64,000 bases of DNA from Pseudoalteromonas sp. MSK9-3 (GTDB lineage Bacteria; Pseudomonadota; Gammaproteobacteria; Enterobacterales; Alteromonadaceae), in contig NZ_MIET01000042.1 in NCBI RefSeq assembly GCF_003590335.1, forward strand, positions 145,399 through 209,398, read 5' to 3'. The notes under the pieces are model-generated. The model was not told where the DNA came from, made no database searches, and was given only the letters and a program-made list of their open reading frames with translations. The first letter of the stretch is position 1; every line of letters begins with the position of its first letter. Position numbers and translations under genes: made by a program. Below are positions 9,286 to 18,983 of this stretch, one piece after another.

Positions 9286-10902
9286 ATGACAAATAAAAAC
9301 ACACTCAATGCGCGCAGAGCATTTTTAAAATCATCTCTTGGGGCTGGGGCTTTAATAAGTACGGCCCCCTTGGGGCTTGCTTTTGCGAGTTCGTCAACAC
9401 AGGAGGAGTTGGAAGGTTACACTCCCTCTTACGTATTGCCAAATGATCCCAGATACACCGCTTTTTTGACGGGGTCTAATTACCGTTTTACCTCTGCACC
9501 AGATTGGGTATCGGTGTGCTCTAGTGCTCATGAAGTCTATATTGCCGCAAGGAAAGCTGTGTCTGATAACAAGCGGATCACTGTGCGTGCTGGTGGTCAT
9601 TGCTACGAAGGGTTTGTTGATAATGATCAGGGTAATATCATTGATTTAGGTAATATGGATAAAGTTTATAAGCAAGGAGCGCATTATGTTGTAGAGGCTG
9701 GCGCACGTTTAGGGAATACATATGAAACCCTCTTGAAAGAATGGGGGGTTACACTGCCTGGCGGATCTTGCTTTAATGTGGCTGTAGGTGGTCATATTAG
9801 TGGAGGCGGGTTTGGTGCATTATCACGAAAATATGGCTTAACCGTGGACTATTTAGTCGGGGTTGAAATTATTACCTTTGCTGAATATGGGGGGCAAGCA
9901 AACTACCCCCGAAGTTATTTTTTAGGGGAAAGTAAACAAGCTGACGATATTGTTTGGGCACACCAAGGAGGTGGAGGAGGAAACATGGGGATCGTCACCA
10001 AGTATTTCTTTAAAGATCTCCCGCCGGTGCCTGCTATGATGAGCATTCAGCAGCTGTCTGTACCGTGGTCAGTGTTAGATCATGCGAGCTTTACTTCATT
10101 GTTACAAAGATATTCACAATTCTTTGTCGATAATAATAATGTAAGTAGCCAGTACAATGGTTTACATGCATCGTTGACGTTGAACAATAAAACGGGACCT
10201 AGCAGCACATTGGATTTAACGGTGACGTACGCAGGTGACACACCTGCGCTAATTGATGACTTTATTAATGCCGTGTTTGATGCGCCTCAATTAGAAGCCG
10301 CAGAAATTAGTTTTTCTCCACAACGAGAAGCAGGGCCTAGTTTAGTTCCGAGTTCGGTAGAGCGCCCGCAGCCACTAGGCAGTTATTTAACGCTTCCTTG
10401 GTGGGTAGCAACAACCATCGGCGGTGGTGGAGCGGGGGGAGCAAGGGCTAAGTACAAATCAGCATATATGAATGATGTGTTTCCAGTCGCTCAAATTAAT
10501 ACCTTGTGGGAATTGTTGACTTCAGATGCATTTATAAACCCCGCAGCAGCTGTACAAGTTTCATCATATGGAGGGAGAATTAATGCAGTGGGTAAAAATG
10601 ACACGGCAGTGTCACATCGTCAGTCGAGTTTAAAGTTACAATACCAAGCCTACTGGTTTTCACCGTTTCAAGATGCGTATAATATACAGTGGATGCAGCA
10701 GTTTTACACTAAGATGTATGGTCCCAATGGCCCTGAATCAGATGGTGTGATGGACGGCTGTTATGTTAACTACCCAGATGTTGATTTACCTAATTGGCAA
10801 ACGCTGTATTATAAAGATAACTACCCAAGGTTACAGCGTATTAAAACCCAGCTTGATCCTCATAATCGCTTGTACCACGCTCAATCCATTGAGTTATTGA
10901 GC
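9286..10902 (+). CDS. Tat-exported FAD-linked oxidoreductase (berberine-bridge type)
   Basis: A protein of about 539 residues. The N-terminus has a twin-arginine signal (ARRAFLKSS) followed by a hydrophobic stretch ending ASS. The FAD_binding_4 domain contains RAGGH with His105, the expected 8-alpha flavin link, and PGGSC with Cys162, the expected 6-S link before GGHISGGGFG. Both present suggest bicovalent flavin, as in oligosaccharide and berberine-bridge oxidases. The C-terminal BBE motif (NYPD...W...YY..NYPRL) is intact. Likely an oxidase of sugars or aromatic alcohols in the periplasm; the substrate is unknown. The frame extends upstream, but AAGGAA precedes the ATG at 9286. Confidence 0.88.
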
Positions 10903-10938
10903 TAGTATTTTAAGGGATAATTCACGAAGAGTTTTTGC

Positions 10939-10961
10939 ACTGGCATCAAAAAGATGCCAGT
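10939..10961 (+). terminator. Hairpin after FAD oxidoreductase
   Basis: 9-bp stem ACTGGCATC / GATGCCAGT with loop AAAAA. The following CTTGGTTT is a poor T-tract, so efficiency is doubtful. Confidence 0.55.
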
Positions 10962-11002
10962 CTTGGTTTAAGTGCTACCATGAGCTAAACAGGAGCTAAG
11001 CG

Positions 11003-12046
11003 ATGAACCGAGCGTGGATAAACTGGGCAATTAAAACGATTGAAGCGGATTATACACGGTCTGCCGACACACACCTTATTCGGTTAGACTTGAAAAGCCA
11101 CCCGAATATTTTAGTGTATTTAAAAGATGAAAGTACACACCCTACAGGATCATTAAAACATCGTTTAGCGCGTTCGCTTTTTTTATATGCACTGTGTAAT
11201 GGTAAAATTCACCAAAACACCCCCATCATCGAGTCTTCTTCTGGCAGCACCGCCGTGTCAGAAGCTTACTTCGCTAAATTACTCGGTTTACCTTTTATTG
11301 CTGTCGTGCCCAAATCGACCGCACAAGAAAAGATTAAACAAATTGAATTTTATAATGGCCAATGTCATTTAGTTGAGCAAACAGATCAAATTTATGCCGA
11401 GTCGAGAGCGTTAGCTGCAAAAGTGAATGGCTTTTATATGGATCAATTTACCTTTGCAGAACGCGCGACCGATTGGCGTGGCAATAACAACATTGCTGAA
11501 AGTATTTTTAAACAAATGGCCGATGAACCATTTACTGTGCCAAAGTGGATTGTAATGAGCCCGGGGACGGGTGGTACGTCAGCGACTTTAGGGCGATATA
11601 TTCGTTTCCAGCAATATGACACACAGTTGCTGGTTGTTGATCCAGAGCATTCAGTATTTTATGACTATTATAAAAGCAAAAATACAGCGCTTACCCATCA
11701 TTGCGGCAGTAAAATTGAGGGGATCGGTCGACCAAGAGTTGAGCCTTCTTTTATCCCCGGTGTTGTGGATGACATGTTGAAGGTACCAGATCAGGCGAGC
11801 ATAGCTGCAATGCATTGGTTAAACGCACAATTAGGACGCAAGGTTGGTCCTTCATCGGGGACTAATATTTGGGGGGTGCTGAATCTCATTGACCGTATGC
11901 AGCAAGCAGGTGAAACAGGGGCTATTGTGTCTTTGATCTGTGATAGTGGCGAACGCTACTTGAATACGTATTATGATGAACAGTGGGTGGCAAGCTCAAT
12001 TGGCGGTTTTAGTCACCATAATGCGTATTTAAAGCGGTTCTTTTAA
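11003..12046 (+). CDS. PLP-dependent cysteine synthase-family enzyme (Cds1-like)
   Basis: A 347-residue fold-type II PLP enzyme. The Schiff-base lysine is Lys52 in TGSLKHRLA. The substrate-loop motif ESSSGSTAVS and the phosphate-binding SPGTGGTSATLG are present. The pattern matches the L-cysteine desulfhydrase Cds1-like branch of cysteine synthase relatives more than CysK/CysM, which have TGNPxxS-type loops. It may release sulfide from cysteine or act on a related beta-substituted amino acid. An AGGAG lies before the ATG. No pathway neighbour helps. Confidence 0.8.
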   Translation: MNRAWINWAIKTIEADYTRSADTHLIRLDLKSHPNILVYLKDESTHPTGSLKHRLARSLFLYALCNGKIHQNTPIIESSSGSTAVSEAYFAKLLGLPFIAVVPKSTAQEKIKQIEFYNGQCHLVEQTDQIYAESRALAAKVNGFYMDQFTFAERATDWRGNNNIAESIFKQMADEPFTVPKWIVMSPGTGGTSATLGRYIRFQQYDTQLLVVDPEHSVFYDYYKSKNTALTHHCGSKIEGIGRPRVEPSFIPGVVDDMLKVPDQASIAAMHWLNAQLGRKVGPSSGTNIWGVLNLIDRMQQAGETGAIVSLICDSGERYLNTYYDEQWVASSIGGFSHHNAYLKRFF

Positions 12047-12159
12047 CATTACCGATACAGTATTGGGTAAACTCCTAGCGTGTTTCCCCAATGGCTACAT
12101 ATTTTATCCACTTTTATGGCGTCTAATAAGAAAAATTTTTTATGTAGATAGACACTATA

Positions 12160-13599
12160 ATGGATAATCTTGTTTTAGCGCTTGCGGTGGGTGTGGCAGT
12201 GATCAGCATCATCGCTTTAGTGCGTGTCAATCAGTTGCGTAAAGGCGATTTAAAAACATTACGAGATATTAAAGAAGCGAAATCAGCGCTAAGTAAAAAA
12301 GTTTTTTATCATGGTGACAGTGATATTCCAAATTATCGCCAATTCATGCAAAAGTTATTAAAAGTCGAGCGTAAATTTACCCGTTACCATATATCACTGA
12401 TTAAATTAGGAAAACAGCCGGTTTTTGATGATGTAGAAGAGCATTTAGACTCTTTATCTGAGCTGTTTAACACGATCAGCAAATCTTGTGAGCCGTTTGC
12501 CTTGGCCTTGTATGATTCTGAGTACATTTTAATGGCTTATGTAACCCAAGGTAGTGGCGCTAATGCACAAGAAGCTGCTGAAAAGCAATTGGAGATACTG
12601 GCAAAATTACCCGACCAAGTCTCAATTAGCAATACTCAAGTTCCGATTGATTATGCGATATCTTCATTGAGTTTAACCGGCTATTCAGCGATTTATGGTA
12701 TGGATAAAGTACAGCGTCGATTAGCTTACTCAATGGAGCATGCTTTAGAAAGCGACAACGGGGTGTTTTTTCACAATGAACAACTTTATAAAGCTGAAAT
12801 GTATAAAAAGCATGTGCTTCGTAAACTCACCAGCAGTATTTCGTTTAACCCAGATGATTTTTATTTGGTATTTCAGCCAATATACATCCCCCATGACCTA
12901 GATAGGCCAAAGCGTTATGAAGCACTGATCCGTTGGAAAAATAACCGAAATTTAGGACCAAAAACGTTTATTCCTATGCTTAAAAGTCAGCCAGGCTTGC
13001 AAGAAGGCATGACCGAAATTGTCTTGAATCAAGTGTTTTCATTACTCAAAGTGCAATTAGAAACAAAAAAACACCTAACACCAATTCATATTAATATTAC
13101 AAAACAAGAGTTAAACACTGAACATTTATTTAGTCACCTTAAGCAACTACTTAAAGGCGCGCCGTCAATTGCGAGTTTTATTATTTTTGAAGTTGAGCAA
13201 AATGAAGCGTTAGCAGACAGTGAATACATAAAAAGTAATATGCGAAAAATTATTAACTTAGGATGTAAATTCTCTATTGATAACTTTGCTAATGATAAAA
13301 AAAGTTATCAGCTGTTGTCCAATGGGTATTATAAAACTATCAAGGTTGATAAGTCTTATATTGGGGAAATTCGCGATAGACGCGCCACGTCTGAGTCTCT
13401 TGAGCAAATAATGTCAACCGCCCTGCGTGCAAAATTAACCGTGGTGGTTGAGGGGGTTGAAAATCAATATCAATTGGAATACGTTAAAAACTTCGAAAAT
13501 GCGATGTTGCAAGGCTATTATATAAGTGCACCGTTGAGTGCTCATGACTACTTATCATTAGAAGGTAAGCGGTCACTTTCAGTGAACGCATTACAATAG
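12160..13599 (+). CDS. Membrane-anchored protein with degenerate EAL domain
   Basis: A 479-residue protein. One N-terminal membrane helix (about 3-22) precedes a GGDEF-like region without a GGDEF signature (about 55-210), then an EAL domain (about 225-470). Glu254 of the EAL motif (YEALIRW), the Asn of HINIT, the Lys of IKVDKSY and the Glu of VEGVE are kept. The key DDFG motif reads DNFA (Asp374, Asn375), so one metal-binding Asp is lost and phosphodiesterase activity is doubtful. It may bind c-di-GMP or a protein partner instead. Confidence 0.85.
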   Translation: MDNLVLALAVGVAVISIIALVRVNQLRKGDLKTLRDIKEAKSALSKKVFYHGDSDIPNYRQFMQKLLKVERKFTRYHISLIKLGKQPVFDDVEEHLDSLSELFNTISKSCEPFALALYDSEYILMAYVTQGSGANAQEAAEKQLEILAKLPDQVSISNTQVPIDYAISSLSLTGYSAIYGMDKVQRRLAYSMEHALESDNGVFFHNEQLYKAEMYKKHVLRKLTSSISFNPDDFYLVFQPIYIPHDLDRPKRYEALIRWKNNRNLGPKTFIPMLKSQPGLQEGMTEIVLNQVFSLLKVQLETKKHLTPIHINITKQELNTEHLFSHLKQLLKGAPSIASFIIFEVEQNEALADSEYIKSNMRKIINLGCKFSIDNFANDKKSYQLLSNGYYKTIKVDKSYIGEIRDRRATSESLEQIMSTALRAKLTVVVEGVENQYQLEYVKNFENAMLQGYYISAPLSAHDYLSLEGKRSLSVNALQ

Positions 13600-13712
13600 T
13601 TATTCTAGTGATCGGTTATGTGACGTTTATGCCGCACACGACTAGGTCGTTTTAATGATAACGGCGCTGTAAGTGTTTTTTGCGAAGTACTTTTGTATTG
13701 TAAGTCCTTCAA

Positions 13713-13750
13713 AAAAGTAAGACAGGATGCTGGCACATTGTCTTACTTTT
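13713..13750. terminator. Bidirectional terminator
   Basis: 12-bp stem AAAAGTAAGACA / TGTCTTACTTTT between the convergent EAL and symporter genes. It has A/T tracts on both sides and serves both strands. Confidence 0.85.
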
Positions 13751-13762
13751 GGTGACGTGGTC

Positions 13763-14680
13763 CTATTTGTCGTGAGTGGTCTTTGTTCTTTGCCAATAAC
13801 TTGCCAATACAGAGCCACTTACGTTATGCCATATTGAAAAGAGTGAACCCGCTACAGCTGCGCTGGGCGTGAAAAACTTCATTGCCAGTGCCACTGCTAA
13901 CCCTGAATTTTGCATGCCCACCTCAAAAGCAATAGTGCGGCAAACCTGCTCACTACACCCCAGTCGCTTAGGTATAAAATAGCCCAACAATAGGCCTATG
14001 CCATTATGCAGCATTACAGCGAGCATAATAATGAAACCAATCGTTTCTAGCTTAGCCTGATTGAGTGCCACTACAATTGCAATAATAAAAACAATGGCGA
14101 ACATTGATAGTAAAGGTAATATGGTTAAGCTTTTTGTGATCAGCTTATTGCAGTACATGTTTAATAGTACACCCAAGGTGACGGGTAGCAATACAATTTT
14201 AAGTAGGCTCAAGAGCATGCTTGTGATAGGAATATCGACCAGCGCGCCAATGAGGAGTGACGTTAAGATAGGTGTGAGCGCAACTCCTATCAGTGTGCTA
14301 ATTGCTGTCATAGTAATAGACAGAGCAACATCACCCTTGGCAAGATAGCATAAAACGTTACTGGCTGTGCCACCAGCCACAGTCCCTACCAATACCATGC
14401 CAATGAGTGACTGTGTATCAAAACTCATCCCTTTAGCCAATAAAAATGCCAAAAGAGGCATCACAGAGAACTGCAATAAAACACCAATAAAAATGGCTTT
14501 TTTGTTCTGTGCAGCACGAGCAAAGTCTTTAGGTGCTAATGTCAGTCCCATGGTGAGCATGATCACCATTAACAGGGGAACAATCATACTTTTTAGGTCA
14601 ACAAAGTAAGTTGGAAAGACAAACGCGATTGTTGAAAATAAAAGTGCCCAGATAGGGAATAGTTGCACAGTAATAGCCAT
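13763..14680 (-). CDS. Bile acid:sodium symporter (BASS) family transporter
   Basis: A 305-residue inner-membrane protein with nine or ten hydrophobic segments, the usual length for bacterial SBF/ASBT homologues. Family motifs include GGTASNVLCYLAKGDVALS and EVGMQNSGLAVALA, matching the crossover segments that bind sodium. Substrates of bacterial members include organic anions and pantoate-like acids; here it is unknown. It stands alone, with a shared terminator at its 3' end. Confidence 0.9.
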   Translation of the reverse strand: MAITVQLFPIWALLFSTIAFVFPTYFVDLKSMIVPLLMVIMLTMGLTLAPKDFARAAQNKKAIFIGVLLQFSVMPLLAFLLAKGMSFDTQSLIGMVLVGTVAGGTASNVLCYLAKGDVALSITMTAISTLIGVALTPILTSLLIGALVDIPITSMLLSLLKIVLLPVTLGVLLNMYCNKLITKSLTILPLLSMFAIVFIIAIVVALNQAKLETIGFIIMLAVMLHNGIGLLLGYFIPKRLGCSEQVCRTIAFEVGMQNSGLAVALAMKFFTPSAAVAGSLFSIWHNVSGSVLASYWQRTKTTHDK

Positions 14681-15524
14681 ATAAATGTAAGTAGGTTTAT
14701 AAGTGATGGTTGAATACTATCTTGAATGCTGGGGTTTTACTAATTGAACTATCACGTCAATGGTCAAGCCGGTGGATTGAATTGAGGGGTGGCGGTGCAA
14801 ATATGAATACGACATTGACTGTCGAGTGAATATGGCACTCCAGAGAACAAGAAGCCATTACTAACATAGTTAACCTCAGCTCTGGATAAGCGAATTTGCC
14901 CAATAAAGCTATTTTTCTCACTCTCGGCGCTACTTTCATTTGTAATAGCCCGCTATTACTGCATAAAAGCGCCTTGATATTGAGCGAAATATCATCATTG
15001 GATTGTAGTTAAGTTTGTTTTCAAAACATTTTCTATTCCAAAACCCTTATCCAAACCTGAGGTTAGTTATGTAAAGCCATCTTTCCTCAGAGCTCAGTTC
15101 AGTTAAAGAGTGACGCCTTTTAATGGTAACTGAATGATTAAAATACTTTTGATATTAAAGACACCGTTAAATTCTTCTTGGCTTAAGAGTATTACTTGCC
15201 TGTGTCTGTATTGTCGCTTTTGTTATTTATTTTTGACTTTTAGCATGCCTATATTCTCGGTATAAATGTCAATAAAAGTTCATTTTAAAATAGATAGAAT
15301 GTAAAAATATAAATTATATTGTATACAAATCGCACTTTGTGTTGTAGCTTAAAAAATAAGTAAGTGGCCATGTATGGTCGCTGCTTTGGTTGTTTTTTGT
15401 TTTTGAGATGTACTTTTTTTCGTCAGGGTTAGAAAGTAAAAACATAAGAATAAACTGTTGAAATAACAATATTGTTGCCAATAAAGGCACTCATACAACA
15501 TGTAAAGTTACTCACAGGAGAAAA
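14681..15524. other. Gene-free stretch with MITE copy A
   Basis: About 840 bases between the symporter and the M43 protease. The central part is the MITE (14873-15063); the rest is AT-rich, with the protease promoter presumably in 15200-15500. A 60-codon minus-strand frame across the MITE is not a real gene. Confidence 0.6.
14873..15063 (-). mobile_element. MITE-like element, copy A (191 bp)
   Basis: Ends are inverted: ACCTCAG..TGGATAAG at one end and its near-complement at the other (about 16 of 18 positions match). It is flanked by perfect 6-bp direct repeats TAGTTA (14867-14872 and 15064-15069). It matches copy B at 57279-57469 in opposite orientation, with about nine mismatches by eye and identical length. 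There is no transposase frame, so it is non-autonomous. Confidence 0.85.
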
Positions 15525-18500
15525 ATGATGCTATTTAATTTTAAGGGTTTATGCAGCCTTAGTAGACAAAATATACATGGGCATAATTATAAAAAAAGCT
15601 ACCTTATGATGTTACTAGCAGGCATGTCGTCGGCTTGCGCTTTTGCTGGTGAAGTCGCAGAGTCTAAGTCGTTTAAAAATCAAATGATGCCGTTACAAAG
15701 CAGTGTGTCAGCTGAATCTGGGTTATTCAATAAAGCGAGCTCAGGGCAGATCTGTGGTACCGACACGAATTTGCAAAACTGGGACTTATTGCAAAAAGAG
15801 AATGCACGTGAAGCATTACTCCCGAGCAGTCTGACAAGTCAAATACAGCAACGTATGGCACAAGTATCAGATGACGCTGCACTCAATGGTAATGGCGTAG
15901 CCGGACGTTACTACATTCCTGTTGTGGTGCATGTTTACGGCGATAGATACAATTGCGAGACTGGCACCTACTGTTTAACTGAGCAAAAAATCATTGAGGG
16001 TTTAAATAAAACCAATGAAGACTTTAGAGGGTTGATCACGGATGATGGCCCCATTTCAGCCCAGTTTCAGGCAATTCGTGAAAACCTAGATATTGAATTT
16101 GTATTAGCAAAAAAAGACCCCAGCGGCAATGTTACGAATGGTATCGTGCGTCATGCTGAAAAGGCAGGCTACGGTGATGGCGAGAAGGCCGATGCACAAA
16201 TAGCCGCAGATGCATGGGATAACTTTAAATACATGAACATTTACATCCAGCATGACTTATATGCCGATGGTAAAACAAATAACTCAGGGGTTGCGTGGTA
16301 CCCACAAGTGAGTATGTCTGATGCGGGTTTAGCGCGGGTGGTATATAACGGCGATTATGTAGGCGCAAATACCAATGAAAACTTCCGTTCAGTACTTACG
16401 CATGAATTTGGTCATTGGCTAAATTTACCGCATACATTCGATGGTGAGATCTGTACGGTCCATTCACAAGCTTTTTGCAGTGCAACGGGAGATGGCTCGT
16501 GCGACACACCACAAATGAGCAGCAGTATATTACAAAATAATGCACAAAACTGTTTAGGTGAAGCTACCAATACAGAGAACTTCATGCATTACTCCGATAA
16601 TTATGCCATGTATACCCAAGATCAAGTTAAACGCATGACTGCGGCATTACACAGTGCAGCCCGTGCAACACTTTGGTCAAATAACAACTTGATTGCAGTT
16701 GGCTTAGAGGAACTAACAAGTAACGCTGATCACCCGTGGGATGGCATAGGCGGTAACCCAAAACCACAAGGTACAACGATTAAAACGTTTAATAATATAT
16801 CAGCGCAAAAAGGTGAAGTAGATAACTTTGAAATGACCGTGCCTGCGGGGACTGAAGCGGTTGCATTTTACCTTGACGGATATGACGAAGATCCTGACAT
16901 GTATGTCTCCAAAGGCACTGTGCCAACTAAAACTGGCGATAATTGGAATGCCGATTTTATCTCGTTTAGAAGTGCCGGTTCGCCTGAGTTAGTGACGGTT
17001 TCTTCTCCTTCAAGTACAGAGGTTTATCATGCAGCAGTCGATGCGTTTTCCTCTTATTCGAATGCCACATTAAGTGTCATTAGCGCCCAAGACAGCACAT
17101 TATGTAATGGTTGTGAGCGAGTGTTTTTAACTGAGGTAAAAGATTTGGCATCGGCCAAAGGTGCACCGGTAAAAACTTATCAGTATCAAATCCCCACAAA
17201 TGCAGTGCGCACGGTTGCCGTTATACCCGGCGGTTACCAAGGCGATCCCGATGCATACATGAGTATGAATGCGACACCAGATAAAACCACCTATGACTGT
17301 GGGCCGTTTAGTGCGCCGCGTTTAAGTGAATACTGTGAGTTTGGTGCAGGGGGCGGTACGCTTAATATTATGATTGACCCATTTTTAGAATATAGCGGTG
17401 CTTCATTGGTGGTCTACTACGAGCGCCAAGCTGGTTCGGGTTTGCCAGTTGCAAAAGCGAATGGCGATTACTCAGCGCTGATTGGTCAAGATATTTCGTT
17501 TAGCAGCGCAGGGTCAAATGATACTGATGGCTCAATCACGTCATACTTATGGGCGTTTGGTGATGGAGCAACATCGACGCTTGCGGATCCAACACATAAC
17601 TACCAATCAGCGGGTAACTATAATGCGTCGCTACAGGTGACTGATAATGACGGCAACACTGCAACCGACTCTGCCAATGTGATGGTGAGTGCCAGCAATC
17701 AAGCGCCAGTGGCGAATGCCAATGGGCCTTACGCGGTGGAGCTTGGTGAAGCGATTACGTTCAGCAGTGCAGGCTCATCTGATCCTGATGGTACAATTAC
17801 CGCCTATGCATGGGCGTTTGGTGATGGACAAACAAGCACCAGTGCAAACCCAATCCACACTTATACAGCAGCTGGCAACTATAGCACCACTTTGACTGTG
17901 ACTGATAATTTAGGACTGACAAACGCCTCAACTGCACAAGTGACAGTGAGTGAGTCAAGTTATTGCGAAGCGTCTGGTAATACACGCTATGAGTGGATTG
18001 CCAATGTACAATCTGGCAGCTTTACGAACCCGTCCCAAGGGGTTGGTTACCAAGACTTTACCAGTAAAGTCATTGAGCTGACCGAAGGTAATAATACGCT
18101 GACATTAACGCCTGGTGGCACTTACACTGAGCATTGGACTGCATGGTTAGATAGTAACAATGATGGTACGTTCAGTGAGAATGAAAAAGTACTTACAGGC
18201 GCGTCTGGTAAAGGCGCTGTCAGCGGCCAATTGACGGTACCTGCTGGATTAGTCGGTCAATCTTTAAGACTACGCGTTGCAATGAAATATAGCAGCGCAG
18301 CAAACAGTGCGTGCGGCAATATTGGTGATGGTGAAGTGGAAGATTATACCGTATTGGTTAAAACTGGAGGTACAACTCCACCAGTGACAGTAGTACCAAA
18401 CGCGTGTTTGACACAATCGCCTATCACGGGTGGGCGGTTAGAAGCGGGCACTGCTAGTTGTTTAGGTGGTAATGGTACGCTTTGGTTAAGCCTTGCTGAC

Positions 18501-18743
18501 GTTTCGGCTGCACAGAGCGTTGCAATTACCACTGCACATGGCCAAGGTAACTTAGAAGTATTCTACAAAAATGGCGGTTGGCCAAGTGAGTCAGACTATG
18601 ATGCGACATCAAACAGTGGCACACACACTGAGTGCATCTATGTTCCGGCAGGCACTCAGCACTGGTCATATTTAAAAATTAATGGCGATGCGACGAACAC
18701 CAGTATTATCGTTGACTTTGATACTGCAAGTTGCCGCCAATAG
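15525..18743 (+). CDS. Secreted M43-family zinc metalloprotease with PKD and GEVED modules
   Basis: A 1072-residue exported protease. After a long signal region ending near AFA-G (about 41), a propeptide-like stretch leads to an M43 catalytic domain (about 125-390) with HEFGHWLNLPH, giving zinc ligands His293, His297, His303 and base Glu294; NFMHYSDNYAMY fits the Met-turn. Two PPC-like beta domains (about 425-635), two PKD repeats (641-725, 728-812), a GEVED domain (about 815-945) and a Cys-containing C-terminal beta domain follow. AGGAG precedes tandem ATGs at 15525/15528. Likely breaks down extracellular protein; the accessory domains probably bind substrate. Confidence 0.9.
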   Translation: MMLFNFKGLCSLSRQNIHGHNYKKSYLMMLLAGMSSACAFAGEVAESKSFKNQMMPLQSSVSAESGLFNKASSGQICGTDTNLQNWDLLQKENAREALLPSSLTSQIQQRMAQVSDDAALNGNGVAGRYYIPVVVHVYGDRYNCETGTYCLTEQKIIEGLNKTNEDFRGLITDDGPISAQFQAIRENLDIEFVLAKKDPSGNVTNGIVRHAEKAGYGDGEKADAQIAADAWDNFKYMNIYIQHDLYADGKTNNSGVAWYPQVSMSDAGLARVVYNGDYVGANTNENFRSVLTHEFGHWLNLPHTFDGEICTVHSQAFCSATGDGSCDTPQMSSSILQNNAQNCLGEATNTENFMHYSDNYAMYTQDQVKRMTAALHSAARATLWSNNNLIAVGLEELTSNADHPWDGIGGNPKPQGTTIKTFNNISAQKGEVDNFEMTVPAGTEAVAFYLDGYDEDPDMYVSKGTVPTKTGDNWNADFISFRSAGSPELVTVSSPSSTEVYHAAVDAFSSYSNATLSVISAQDSTLCNGCERVFLTEVKDLASAKGAPVKTYQYQIPTNAVRTVAVIPGGYQGDPDAYMSMNATPDKTTYDCGPFSAPRLSEYCEFGAGGGTLNIMIDPFLEYSGASLVVYYERQAGSGLPVAKANGDYSALIGQDISFSSAGSNDTDGSITSYLWAFGDGATSTLADPTHNYQSAGNYNASLQVTDNDGNTATDSANVMVSASNQAPVANANGPYAVELGEAITFSSAGSSDPDGTITAYAWAFGDGQTSTSANPIHTYTAAGNYSTTLTVTDNLGLTNASTAQVTVSESSYCEASGNTRYEWIANVQSGSFTNPSQGVGYQDFTSKVIELTEGNNTLTLTPGGTYTEHWTAWLDSNNDGTFSENEKVLTGASGKGAVSGQLTVPAGLVGQSLRLRVAMKYSSAANSACGNIGDGEVEDYTVLVKTGGTTPPVTVVPNACLTQSPITGGRLEAGTASCLGGNGTLWLSLADVSAAQSVAITTAHGQGNLEVFYKNGGWPSESDYDATSNSGTHTECIYVPAGTQHWSYLKINGDATNTSIIVDFDTASCRQ

Positions 18744-18770
18744 GCATAAGTTTTATTTCCCCCGTGTTAA

Positions 18771-18797
18771 AGCAGCGCATTAAGCGCTGCTTTTTTG
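18771..18797 (+). terminator. Intrinsic terminator of M43 protease
   Basis: AGCAGCGC, loop ATTAA, GCGCTGCT, then TTTTTG. Confidence 0.92.
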
Positions 18798-18983
18798 TTG
18801 CAATGAACCAACGTTATTAAATGTGATATTTTTTGTCTATCGCAGCCTTGTCAGGGTTTTATGTAATATTTTTATTGATGAGTGTTATTTTTGCGTGTTT
18901 CTTCTGTTTGATTTTATTAGCGAAGTATATGGCGAAAAAAGCCTAGTACTAAAATATAGATAAAATATGACGAAGGAAGTCTG

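Noticed and set aside
14757..14939. Minus-strand 60-codon frame
   Set aside because: Its start lies inside the MITE and no protein family is visible; explained by the repeat.
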